Shown here: piece by piece, positions 44,489-51,964 of the stretch
Layout of the letters: each line of letters begins with the position of its first letter
How positions within the stretch are numbered: the first letter of the stretch is position 1
Assembly (NCBI RefSeq): GCF_014117325.1
Contig: NZ_CP059732.1
Location: forward strand, 1,736,001-1,800,000
Reading direction: 5' to 3'
Source: Spirosoma foliorum
GTDB taxonomy: Bacteria; Bacteroidota; Bacteroidia; Cytophagales; Spirosomataceae
DNA length: 64,000 nt
Position numbers and translations under genes: made by a program
The notes under the pieces: model-generated
Database searches by the model: none
The model's input: the letters and a program-made list of their open reading frames with translations, nothing else
What the model was told of the DNA's origin: nothing

Positions 44489-44947
44489 ATGGGACGCAAA
44501 CGCCATATCCAACTTACTGATTTAGAGCAACTCACCTTACAAGAAGGGCTTAAGAACCATCCCAAGCATGAGTTTCGGCGCGGCTGCCAAGCCCTGCTAT
44601 GGAACCACAAGGGTTGGGTCCTCAAGACCATTGCTGTCGCATTGGAAGTCTGCCCCCAAAGCGTCAGCAACTGGGTGACCGCTTTTGAGCAAGACGGATT
44701 GGTGGGGCTCATGCGTCAGAAAGGACAAGGCCGCAAACCCATTCTCTCCATTACCAACACCGTCCACCAACAGGCACTGAGTAAGGCTGTTGACGCCCAT
44801 TATCAGGATGCTGGCCGCATTCAAGCCCACCTACAGACCGCCTTGGGCCAGCCTATGAGCCGCGATACGGTCAAACGTTTTCTAAAAAAAACGACTACAC
44901 CTACCATCGCTTACGCCGAAGCACCAAAGCCAACCAGAACCCGGTAA
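44489..44947 (+). CDS. IS630 transposase, N-terminal frame (orfA)
   Basis: The 152-residue reading holds the DNA-binding part: LTLQEGLKNHPKHEFRRGCQ, helix-turn-helix TIAVALEVCPQSVSNWVTAF and QKGQGRKPIL, then MSRDTVKRFLKK. Past an A8 run at 44884 the frame turns to non-homologous sequence and stops at 44947. The matching DDE half continues in the -1 frame, so the full 352-residue transposase needs a -1 frameshift. Confidence 0.85.
   Translation: MGRKRHIQLTDLEQLTLQEGLKNHPKHEFRRGCQALLWNHKGWVLKTIAVALEVCPQSVSNWVTAFEQDGLVGLMRQKGQGRKPILSITNTVHQQALSKAVDAHYQDAGRIQAHLQTALGQPMSRDTVKRFLKKTTTPTIAYAEAPKPTRTR
44884..44891 (+). other. Slippery A8 run for -1 ribosomal frameshift
   Basis: In CTAAAAAAAAC the zero frame reads CTA AAA AAA ACG, and slipping back one base gives CTA AAA AAA AAC GAC TAC, continuing NDYTYHRLRRSTKANQNPV, the usual IS630 sequence. 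The A-AAA-AAA heptamer is a classical -1 slippery site used by many insertion sequences. Confidence 0.75.
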
Positions 44948-45546
44948 GCTATGCCGACGGGCTGGCTCGCTGGCAAATTTTACTCACCCTGTGGGTCTGT
45001 GGTCTGATTGACCTCTACTTTGCCGATGAAACCGGTTTCGCTCAGCAACCCTATGTGCCTTATGGATGGCAGAAAAAACACCAACCCCGGTTACTACCAG
45101 CCCGCACAACAACCAAACGGCTCAACCTGCTGGGGTTGTTACGATTAGATAACCACCTAACAATTTATCACAGCGAAAAGCCTTTAACGGGTGCTTTCGT
45201 GGTCGAGTCACTCACTCATTTTGTGAGTCAGCCACGGCCCAAACCCATCGTCATCGTTCTTGATAACGGCCCAATCCATCGCTGCCAATTGGTTTACGAC
45301 CACCTAGCGGAGTGGGAAGAGCAAGACGTTTATCTATTCTTTCTACCGGCCTACAGTCCGCATCTGAACCCCATCGAAATTCTATGGCGGATGATGAAGT
45401 ACCGCTGGCTGACGAAAGTGAACTACCTATCATGGGGGCACTTGAAAAAGGCCATCTTTGCCATCATCAAAGCCTTCGGCCAAGATTACCACATTGATTT
45501 TACCGAGCTACAAGTCAAAAATATAATTCCATTTAATTCTGCCTGA
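44890..45546 (+). CDS. IS630 transposase, DDE catalytic half (in -1 frame)
   Basis: This frame carries the RNase H-like catalytic domain: first Asp in YFADETGFAQQPYVPYGW, second Asp in IVIVLDNGPIHRC, and Glu in SPHLNPIEILWRMMKYRW, a complete DDE triad. It is open from the A8 run to a stop at 45546. The first in-frame start-like codon comes late (about 45055), inside the catalytic domain, which supports expression by frameshifting rather than independent initiation. All catalytic residues are intact, so the element may be active. Confidence 0.85.
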   Translation, partial: NDYTYHRLRRSTKANQNPVSYADGLARWQILLTLWVCGLIDLYFADETGFAQQPYVPYGWQKKHQPRLLPARTTTKRLNLLGLLRLDNHLTIYHSEKPLTGAFVVESLTHFVSQPRPKPIVIVLDNGPIHRCQLVYDHLAEWEEQDVYLFFLPAYSPHLNPIEILWRMMKYRWLTKVNYLSWGHLKKAIFAIIKAFGQDYHIDFTELQVKNIIPFNSA

Positions 45547-45594
45547 TTACTTAAGTACTTAAGCATAAATAGCTTAGGTTATTTTGGAAAGGCG

Positions 45595-45681
45595 TTTTTG
45601 TCCTGCTGACGAAGGAGGCATCTTCGGGTGAGGCTATTTATCCGGCTACCAAAGATGCTTCCTTCCTCAGCAGGACAAAAA
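45595..45681. repeat. Long intergenic inverted repeat
   Basis: Arms of about 30 bp at 45595-45624 (TTTTTGTCCTGCTGACGAAG...) and 45652-45681 are inverted copies with few mismatches, around a 27-nt centre. It lies 40 bp right of the insertion sequence. A related single arm is at 19060-19089. Confidence 0.7.
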
Positions 45682-45766
45682 ATAATCTAATGTATTTTAG
45701 TCGACCTACTTAATTGTATATGAGTCAATATATTAGAAATATTCAGGTGGAAATCTTTCATTAGCT

Positions 45767-46180
45767 TCAGTCTGTAAGAGGCTTCTTACTTAGGAAGTAC
45801 TTAGCTTGTTTCTGTGATTTATTTAAGTGAGCAGTCAACCAAAATACTCGACTATTCACTTCTGCAACGGAGAATACACTGCTATAGTCCGACAATACAA
45901 TATAATAATAGACCTGCCCTTTATCGAAAGCAATTGAAACCGTTTGGTCATTGATTTGAAGCGGTAAACTATCGGCGTCTGTTTCTAGTAAGGCCCATTC
46001 CTGACTTATTATCCGAATCGGTTTGTCACGAGTCAAACTTGATTGAATTGTCATTGGGTGCTTATGAATAGTTCCAGATGCATTAAAAAAGTAGATTTTC
46101 GTAGTTGCCAATTGTTGAGCCTTTACCGGAAGATGCATCAGCAAGCCACAAAAAAGAAGAATGTTTAGAGCGGTTTTCAT
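45767..46180 (-). CDS. Small secreted protein of unknown function
   Basis: ATG at 46180 gives MKTALNILLFCGLLMHLPVKAQQ, a clear signal peptide ending in KAQ; an upstream start at 46222 would bury it. The mature part of about 115 residues is beta-rich (TTKIYFFNASGTIHKHPM; SIAFDKGQVYYYIVLSDYSS) and ends with a Lys/Gln-rich helix. I do not recognise the family. It is divergent from the TetR gene, with a palindromic operator between them. Confidence 0.65.
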   Translation of the reverse strand: MKTALNILLFCGLLMHLPVKAQQLATTKIYFFNASGTIHKHPMTIQSSLTRDKPIRIISQEWALLETDADSLPLQINDQTVSIAFDKGQVYYYIVLSDYSSVFSVAEVNSRVFWLTAHLNKSQKQAKYFLSKKPLTD

Positions 46181-46340
46181 GATCAGGGCTTTCTTGTTGG
46201 AAAGCAATTTATTGATAATCACTGATTTTTTTGTTATGCCGCTTCCGTTTAATCCACATCACATCGTCGATGTCCACCATCAACTTTCTTAATAAGCTTT
46301 CAGAAAAGCGAGTCCCATCGCCTACAAAAATAATTTCCAA

Positions 46341-46364
46341 TAAATAGACAGATATGTCTATTTA
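46341..46364. promoter_or_regulatory. TetR-type palindromic operator
   Basis: TAAATAGACA (46341-46350) and TGTCTATTTA (46355-46364) are perfect 10-bp inverted arms around GATA, starting 41 bp before the TetR start codon. TATAGCTTTG just downstream contains a match to the Bacteroidota -7 box TAnnTTTG (46370-46377). The site could repress both the TetR-MFS operon and the divergent secreted-protein gene. Confidence 0.7.
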
Positions 46365-46381
46365 TTGTATAGCTTTGTTTC

Positions 46382-46945
46382 ATGAAACAAAGAGGGCAAG
46401 TTGTAGCTGACAGGATACTCGATACCGCCGAGCGGCTTTTCTATACGCAAGGCTATAGTAATACTGGTATTAATCAGGTGATCGAGGAGGCTGATATCGC
46501 AAAGGCGTCTTTGTATAAACATTTTGAAACAAAGACTGATCTGCTGGTCGCTTACATTCAGCGGACCCATGAGCGCTGGTTTAACCGGCTTGAAGCTGCC
46601 GTAGCTAATGTGGCCGATCCGAAAGAGAAGCTATTGGCCATTTTTGATCATCACATTGAGCGCCAGGAAGTCCGGGCCTTTGGTGGATGTCCATTTATAA
46701 AGGCGAACGATGAAGCCGGTTCAAGCGATCCGCGCGTACTGGCCGAAATTCAACTAACTAAACTGCACAGCCTGGATTTTATCAGGACTCTTGTTGCCCA
46801 ATCTGGCCATAAACAATTACTGACGGATCAGGAATTGACAGAGACCATTTTCCTGCTTTTAGAAGGTGCCATCACAGCCGCTTCTGTATTCAAACAGCCT
46901 ACCGAACTACAATCGGCAAAAAGAATCATCCAAAAACTTATCTAA
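46382..46945 (+). CDS. TetR/AcrR-family transcriptional regulator
   Basis: A 187-residue repressor with the typical N-terminal helix-turn-helix: RILDTAERLFYTQGYSNTGI, INQVIEEADIAKASLYKHFE. The ligand-binding C-terminal domain is alpha-helical (RQEVRAFGGCPFIKANDEAG), as in TetR proteins that control efflux or oxidoreductase genes. An MFS pump gene starts 1 bp after its stop, so regulator and pump are one transcript, and the palindrome before the gene is the likely operator. Confidence 0.93.
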   Translation: MKQRGQVVADRILDTAERLFYTQGYSNTGINQVIEEADIAKASLYKHFETKTDLLVAYIQRTHERWFNRLEAAVANVADPKEKLLAIFDHHIERQEVRAFGGCPFIKANDEAGSSDPRVLAEIQLTKLHSLDFIRTLVAQSGHKQLLTDQELTETIFLLLEGAITAASVFKQPTELQSAKRIIQKLI

Positions 46946-46946
46946 A

Positions 46947-48404
46947 ATGAAAGAGGTAAAAAACAAATGGTTAGAGTTGATCATTGTGTTGTCGGCGCCG
47001 TTACTTTCCGTAATTGATGTATTCATCATTAACATAGCCATACCGACCATTAAAAAAGGAGTCCATGCTACTGACGCTGAAATCCAGCTTGTTATAGCGG
47101 GTTATCTACTTGGGTATGCTGCCTTTCTGATAACCGGAGGAAGAGCAGGGGACCATTTCGGTCGGAAGAAGGTCTTCTTCTGGGGAATGTTTGCATTTAC
47201 GGTGGCATCCTGTTTATGCGGCTTATCGACCTCCGCCTTGCAGCTCAATGTAACCAGGTTCTTTCAGGGTCTGAGTGCATCGTTTATGGTGCCCCAGACA
47301 ATAGCCTTGATACAAGTACTGTTCACAGATGTAAAAGAGCGGGCAAAAGCATTTGGCCTGTATGGAATTACACTCGGTAGCGCTGCTGTAATCGGCCAAG
47401 TGTTAGGTGGTTACCTGTCCGACACACATTGGGCCATTGATGGTTGGCGGCTGATCTTCTTTATCAATCTGCCAATCGGCATCCTGACGCTCTGGGCGAC
47501 TCATACGTATGTGACAGAAACGAAGAACCCGCACGGCTCAAAATTTGACTATACCGGAATACTTATTCTGACAGCAGCTCTGTTTTGTCTCATTTACCCA
47601 TTGATTCAAGGTCGCGAAGCAGGCTGGCCTTTATGGAGTTTCGGATTGCTGGCTTTGTCGTTCGGTATTTTCGCCTACTTCATTGCCAATCAAAAAAGAA
47701 AGCTTGCCAAAAACGAGAATCCCCTGATCGATGTACGGCTATTTAAGATCAAAGATTTCAACATCGGATTAGTTGCGGTACTGTTTCATTTCATGTTACA
47801 TACGGCCTATCTGCTGTTGAGCGCGGTCTATCTTCAAAACGGTCTCGGGGTTTCCGCTTTACACTCTGGGTTGTATTTTATTGTTCCGGGCATCTTGTTC
47901 ATTGCCTCTTCGGTAGTGGCCTCTAAAATGATTGTCAGGTTTGGGAAACGTGTTCTGCAGGTTGGTGTTGTTCTATTAGCCGTTGCGTTTTACCTGCAAA
48001 TAGAACTTTGGGCACCGGGAATAAGTACCTGGTTGATTATCGGATTAATGGGAATCTGGGGGCTTGGTAACGGGCTGGTACTGCCATCTCTGTTGAATAT
48101 TGCGCTAAAAAACGTTCCTGGTCAATATGCCGGTGCAGCAGCAGGTGTGTATTCAACCTTTCAGCAAACGGCTTCGGCACTGGGGGTAAGCATCATAGGG
48201 GGTATATTCTTCTATTACGCCAAAGACGGTTGGCAAGCGGCCTATCATGCTGGCGTACTAGGTTTACTGGTTTGCGTAGCAGGAGTAGGTGTCATGTTGT
48301 ATCTGCTCCCCGATGGAAAAATAGCCAATCAGAGTCAATCACAGAACGCTAATGGATCGTCCGAGGTTGTAAATATTGAAGACCAGTTTATTCCCGCAGA
48401 GTAA
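46947..48404 (+). CDS. MFS drug-efflux transporter, DHA2 (EmrB/QacA-like)
   Basis: A proton-coupled exporter with about 14 hydrophobic helices in 485 residues. The start MKEVKNKWLELIIVLSAPLL is chosen because it follows the TetR stop by 1 bp; an upstream start at 46866 would lie inside the TetR gene. Diagnostic motifs are the motif-D1-like SVIDVFIINIAIPTI in TM1, motif A GGRAGDHFGRKKVFFWGM after TM2, and motif C-like GSAAVIGQVLGGYLSD in TM5. Substrates are probably lipophilic cations or dyes as for the family. Confidence 0.93.
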   Translation: MKEVKNKWLELIIVLSAPLLSVIDVFIINIAIPTIKKGVHATDAEIQLVIAGYLLGYAAFLITGGRAGDHFGRKKVFFWGMFAFTVASCLCGLSTSALQLNVTRFFQGLSASFMVPQTIALIQVLFTDVKERAKAFGLYGITLGSAAVIGQVLGGYLSDTHWAIDGWRLIFFINLPIGILTLWATHTYVTETKNPHGSKFDYTGILILTAALFCLIYPLIQGREAGWPLWSFGLLALSFGIFAYFIANQKRKLAKNENPLIDVRLFKIKDFNIGLVAVLFHFMLHTAYLLLSAVYLQNGLGVSALHSGLYFIVPGILFIASSVVASKMIVRFGKRVLQVGVVLLAVAFYLQIELWAPGISTWLIIGLMGIWGLGNGLVLPSLLNIALKNVPGQYAGAAAGVYSTFQQTASALGVSIIGGIFFYYAKDGWQAAYHAGVLGLLVCVAGVGVMLYLLPDGKIANQSQSQNANGSSEVVNIEDQFIPAE

Positions 48405-48441
48405 TGAAGACTGCCGATGAAAAAACGTCTTGAGCTAACCA

Positions 48442-48954
48442 ATGAAAGCGTATCAACACCTGGTCTATAAAGATGTATCGTCGCCTGTCGGTTTTATCCG
48501 ACTTATTGCTACCGATACCGGTCTTGCCGCCATATTGTGGGAAGGCGAAGCCTATAAACGAACAAAATTGCCAACGCCCGAGAAAGACGATGAAGCTCCG
48601 ATATTGTTAAAAACGGAGCAACAGCTGGCGGAGTATTTCGAGAAGAAGAGAACCACCTTCGATATTCCGCTTGATTTAAAAGGCACTGAATTCCAGGTTA
48701 AAGTTTGGGAAGCACTCCTCGGCATTCCTTATGGCGTAACCAAAACGTATGGTGAGCTTGCCCGTTTGCTGGGCGACACAAAAGCGGTTCGGGCGGTTGG
48801 TGGTGCTTTAAATAAGAACCCCATATCGATTGTCGTTCCCTGTCATCGAGTGGTGGGCGCATCCGGAAAGCTGGTTGGTTTTGCCGGTGGCCTGAACAAT
48901 AAATCCACCCTTCTCGATCTGGAAAATAGCCAGCGGGCACCAATGCTTTTTTAG
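48442..48954 (+). CDS. ogt: Methylated-DNA-protein-cysteine S-methyltransferase
   Basis: It repairs O6-alkylguanine by irreversible transfer to a cysteine. The active-site PCHRVVGASGKLVGFAGGL segment is intact (Cys134), preceded by the DNA-binding helix-turn-helix ALLGIPYGVTKTYGELARLL and the Asn-hinge VGGALNKNPISIVVPCHRV. Length 170 matches Ogt-type single-domain enzymes lacking an Ada N-terminus. It follows the MFS gene by 37 bp and precedes a 3-methyladenine glycosylase gene, the two main alkylation-repair activities. Confidence 0.93.
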   Translation: MKAYQHLVYKDVSSPVGFIRLIATDTGLAAILWEGEAYKRTKLPTPEKDDEAPILLKTEQQLAEYFEKKRTTFDIPLDLKGTEFQVKVWEALLGIPYGVTKTYGELARLLGDTKAVRAVGGALNKNPISIVVPCHRVVGASGKLVGFAGGLNNKSTLLDLENSQRAPMLF

Positions 48955-49042
48955 GGCATAAAACTACTGTAGATTAAACTCCGCAACTCCTGAATCCCCT
49001 AATTGATTTGTATTAAATAATCAGGGAAAATATCACTGTTCA

Positions 49043-49128
49043 TTTTTCATTCTCGCCGGGTTAAAACCCAGCGCATCTGATCCGTCCTGTGTTTTTGCGT
49101 CGGGTTTTAACCCGGCGAGAATGAAAAA
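49043..49128. repeat. Inverted repeat between the two alkylation-repair genes
   Basis: Arms of 32 bp, 49043-49074 (TTTTTCATTCTCGCCGGGTT...) and 49097-49128, are inverted copies with about two mismatches; each arm also contains the small GGGTTTTAACCC palindrome. It probably ends the upstream transcript or is a dispersed element. Confidence 0.7.
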
Positions 49129-49162
49129 TACTTAAACTTAAAAAGCATAACCATAGCCCCAG

Positions 49163-49798
49163 ATGGCAATACCAGCAACGTTCAACCTTGAAAACTATCA
49201 CGAGTTATGTGAGCACCTGGCTAGTCAAGATGGTGATCTGAAAGCAATTCTGGATGCTCACGGCTATCCTCCGATGTGGACGCGGGAAAATACGTTTGAG
49301 ACGCTTGTGCATATCATCCTGGAGCAACAGGTTTCGCTGGCGTCTGCTCTGGCTACGTTGAATAAACTAAAAGAGAAAACAACCGAAATTACGCCAGATT
49401 CCATTCTGCGCCTTAATGACGAAGAGATGCGCGCCTGTTTCGTCAGTCGACAAAAAATGGGTTATCTAAGAGGGCTGGCGCAGGCATTGAAAAATGGAGA
49501 GATCGATCTTAACGAGTTGGCCAAACTGCCTAACGATGAGGTGCGCGAACGTCTCGTACAATTGAAAGGCATTGGTAACTGGACTGTCGATGTGTATTTG
49601 ATGTTCACGCTTCAACGAGCCGATATTTTTCCGATTGGTGATCTGGCTGCCGTCAATGCGTTAAAACGGCTGAAACAGCTTGCTTCCTCCAGTACCAGAG
49701 AAGAAGTTCTCGAAATCAGTGAAGGCTGGGAGCCGTTCCGAACAGTAGCCTGCATGATGCTTTGGCATTATTACCTGTCGAATCCCAGAAGAAAATAA
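49163..49798 (+). CDS. DNA-3-methyladenine glycosylase II (AlkA-like, HhH-GPD)
   Basis: It removes alkylated bases. The 211-residue protein has the HhH-GPD core: ETLVHIILEQQVSLASALAT, the helix-hairpin-helix in LVQLKGIGNWTVDVYLMFTL, and the catalytic Asp region RADIFPIGDLAAVNALK. It lacks the N-terminal beta-domain of E. coli AlkA, as many bacterial short forms do. A C-terminal WEPFRTVACMMLWHYY segment is normal. It is close to the ogt-like gene. Confidence 0.9.
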   Translation: MAIPATFNLENYHELCEHLASQDGDLKAILDAHGYPPMWTRENTFETLVHIILEQQVSLASALATLNKLKEKTTEITPDSILRLNDEEMRACFVSRQKMGYLRGLAQALKNGEIDLNELAKLPNDEVRERLVQLKGIGNWTVDVYLMFTLQRADIFPIGDLAAVNALKRLKQLASSSTREEVLEISEGWEPFRTVACMMLWHYYLSNPRRK

Positions 49799-49952
49799 CG
49801 CCCTTGGTTTAGTCACGAGTTTGTAAAGAATTGGCCTCATTTTGGGCCGTTGCAAATGGTCGCAAAACGTCCTCATTTTGTCATGATTGCCCCCTATGCA
49901 AATGCTTCATACGGTTTAACTTTGTATATACAGTAAACGAAGAACAAGCAAA

Positions 49953-50528
49953 ATGAGAACAATCCGAATCGTGGAGCATATCTCGCTGGATGGCGTAATC
50001 CAGCACGAAAATGATGAGAACTTCGTACATGGTGCCTGGACAACACCCTATCGGACGCCGACTGGACTAGAAACTGTCCTTAAGGCATACGGAAGTAACT
50101 TTGATCTGCTCCTTGGTCGCCGGACCTACGATAACTGGTCCGAGTACTGGCCGAAGGCCGGGAATAATCCGATGGCAAACGGTCTGAATGCTGCCACGAA
50201 ACACGTTGCCACGCATAGGCCGGATAGTCTCGAATGGGGTCCGGTTGAGGACTTGGGCGTGGACATTATAGCGGGGATTCGTGACCTGAAGTCCACAGAC
50301 GGCCCCGATCTGATTGTCTGTGGAAGTTCGACACTGATAGCCGTGTTGCTTGAGCAGGGATTGGCCGACGAGATTATACTGATCGTGTATCCGGTCTTGC
50401 TGGGCCGGGGCAAACGCTTCTTTTCGGACACGGCTAACCCACGCGAACTGGCTTTTGTCAGCACAATGACCACGTCGACGGGCGTACTTTTAAACAAGTA
50501 TCGGTATGTCGGGCCGCTGGCTGCCTAA
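49953..50528 (+). CDS. Dihydrofolate-reductase-family protein (RibD C-terminal-like)
   Basis: A 191-residue reductase-fold protein: MRTIRIVEHISLDGVIQHE at the start, LLLGRRTYDNWSEYWP (adenine/NADP region), GPDLIVCGSSTLIAVLLEQG and ADEIILIVYPVLLGRGKRFF. These are the conserved stretches of the YyaP/RibD-C family, whose members probably reduce small molecules with NADPH; the true substrate is not known. It is a single gene; on the opposite strand beyond its stop are two decayed fragments. Confidence 0.9.
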   Translation: MRTIRIVEHISLDGVIQHENDENFVHGAWTTPYRTPTGLETVLKAYGSNFDLLLGRRTYDNWSEYWPKAGNNPMANGLNAATKHVATHRPDSLEWGPVEDLGVDIIAGIRDLKSTDGPDLIVCGSSTLIAVLLEQGLADEIILIVYPVLLGRGKRFFSDTANPRELAFVSTMTTSTGVLLNKYRYVGPLAA

Positions 50529-50689
50529 GTAGTAAGCCCGGCAACACCAAGATCGAGCAGCGGCTTGACGTTTTCCGCTACTATAGCCAGATCATCACTA
50601 TACCCATTTTCAAAATCGACGGAAAGAGGTACGCTAATGACACGCGTTATGCGTTGTGCTACCTGTGCGCTTAATGCCGCAGTCATCAT
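50525..50689 (-). pseudogene. Fragment of a PEP mutase/isocitrate lyase superfamily protein
   Basis: On the minus strand an open stretch of 54 codons begins MMTAALSAQVAQRITRVISV and continues VPLSVDFENGYSDDLAIVAE to VKPLLDLGVAGLTT. The VPLSVDFENGYSDD phrase is the Mg-binding strand and loop of the PEP mutase/isocitrate lyase family (usually VPVTVDIEGGYGDD). About 80% of the expected protein is missing. It joins, within 4 bp, the SDR fragment upstream, so the region is a composite of decayed genes. Confidence 0.6.
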
Positions 50690-50819
50690 TGTTGAACCAA
50701 ATCGTCCAGCGTGTTAAGATTCCGGACTGTAACTATTACAGAATCAGCCCGTTTCAAAAAAGCTTCTGCCCAGATTTTACAAATCCCTTTGAAGCGCCTG
50801 TAATGAAGATGTCTTTCCC
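50686..50819 (-). pseudogene. N-terminal fragment of a short-chain dehydrogenase with a frameshift
   Basis: The minus strand reads GKDIFITGASKGF (50781-50819), the SDR nucleotide-binding motif, then goes out of frame; restoring one base gives GKIWAEAFLKRADSVIVTVR and NLNTLDDLVQQ before a stop at 50686. This matches the intact SDR at 58486 (WFITGASRGFGRVWTEAALE). No complete start is visible and the rest of the enzyme is gone. Confidence 0.6.
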
Positions 50820-50936
50820 ATTGTTGTCTGATTTTCTGTCGTTAAAAGATGGTTCGAACAATGGCGTTCTGCTTTCTAATGCGTTGCCATTGTTTCGACT
50901 ACGACACAAAAGTGAACTGGAAGACTGAGGTGATTA

Positions 50937-50989
50937 TGTGACGCACATCACATTTGGAGACGACCTTAAATTATGTGATGTGCGTCACA
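50937..50989. promoter_or_regulatory. Pair of CRP/FNR-like palindromes in inverted arrangement
   Basis: TGTGACGCACATCACA (50937-50952) and TGTGATGTGCGTCACA (50974-50989) each match the CRP-type consensus TGTGA-N6-TCACA and are exact reverse complements of one another. They lie between a region of decayed genes and the 3' end of the AraC gene at 51044, so the controlled gene is unclear. They could also form a 16-bp stem acting as a transcript end. Confidence 0.5.
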
Positions 50990-51043
50990 GTTGAGAAAGT
51001 ACTATGGCTGTCCTGTCATGTCAGTTAAGGATTGTGCCCACCG

Positions 51044-51964
51044 TCAAGTAAACGAAGCCCTAAATTCCAGCGGGGATAACTTCGTTTTCGTTTTGAACAG
51101 TTTACTGAACGATTGTAGGTGTTCAAAGCCTAATTGGTAAGCTACTTCGCTGATGGACAGATCGGTGGTAGACAATTTTTCTTTTGCTTTTTCGATCAGT
51201 TTCTCGTGAATGTGCTGTTGGGTAGTCTGCCCTGTCAGCACTTTAAGCAGGCTGCTCAAATACTTGGGGGATAGATTTAAGGATTCGGCCAGAAACTGGA
51301 CCGTTGGTAGCCCTTTCGCTAGCAGGTCATGGCGGTTAAAATAATCGGCCAATACCTGTTCTAAACGATCTAATACCTGATGATTTGCTTTTTCGCGGGT
51401 GAGGAATTGCCGATGATAAAACCTGTCTGCGTAGTTAAGGAAGGCTTCCAGATGGGAAATGATAATTCGTTTGCTGAACTGATCAATGTTGGAATGGCAC
51501 TCCTGCTGAATCGTTTGAAGAATCGTAATGAGTGTTTGTTCTTCTTTATCGGAGTGGAATAATGCTTCGTGGACCGAATAGTCCCAAAAATTATAATGCT
51601 TTATGGTTTTCGCTAAGGGCGTATTCCATAAAAAATCAGGATGAATGAGTAACATCCATCCTGATTGTGTGAGCACGTCAGCGTTATCGATCGAAAGGCT
51701 TACTACCTGATTCGGTGCCACAAAAGACAGTATACCCTCGTTGAAGTCATACGTTTGCTGCCCGTATTTTAAGCTGACCTGTCTGGAATTAACGACTCGT
51801 TTTAGGCCAATGCAGTAGAAATCATACAGCCAGCTTATGGGCTCCTGGATAGCCAGACGCTCAACAGATTCAACTGGGAATACACTAATCAGCGGGTGTT
51901 CTGGTTTAGGCAATTGCCTGGCCTGCTGAAATTCGCTTATCGTTTTGAAACGCTTCACCGACAT
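51044..51964 (-). CDS. AraC-family transcriptional regulator
   Basis: A 306-residue regulator with an N-terminal cupin-like sensor (SLKYGQQTYDFNEGILSFVA) and a C-terminal AraC domain: VQFLAESLNLSPKYLSSLLK and ISEVAYQLGFEHLQSFSKLF, ending LSPLEFRASF. It overlaps the stop codon of the quinone-oxidoreductase-like gene by 1 bp (TAATG), so the two are translated together. It is a close paralogue of the regulator at 57475. Confidence 0.92.
   Translation of the reverse strand: MSVKRFKTISEFQQARQLPKPEHPLISVFPVESVERLAIQEPISWLYDFYCIGLKRVVNSRQVSLKYGQQTYDFNEGILSFVAPNQVVSLSIDNADVLTQSGWMLLIHPDFLWNTPLAKTIKHYNFWDYSVHEALFHSDKEEQTLITILQTIQQECHSNIDQFSKRIIISHLEAFLNYADRFYHRQFLTREKANHQVLDRLEQVLADYFNRHDLLAKGLPTVQFLAESLNLSPKYLSSLLKVLTGQTTQQHIHEKLIEKAKEKLSTTDLSISEVAYQLGFEHLQSFSKLFKTKTKLSPLEFRASFT

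Larger units (their letters stand above)
44443..45555. mobile_element. IS630-family insertion sequence
   Basis: About 1.1 kb bounded by imperfect terminal inverted repeats: the left one begins CTTAAGTAAT at 44443, and the right one is its inverted copy ending at 45555 (arms of about 25 bp with four mismatches). Inside is a two-frame transposase of the IS630/Tc1-mariner type. Exact ends and the expected TA target duplication are not certain, because CTTAAG is repeated just outside the right end. It inserted between the PUL and a small secreted-protein gene and breaks no visible gene. Confidence 0.75.

Noticed and set aside
50656..50928. Plus-strand 90-codon reading
   Set aside because: The opposite strand carries recognisable SDR and PEP-mutase-like fragments, so this is their shadow.
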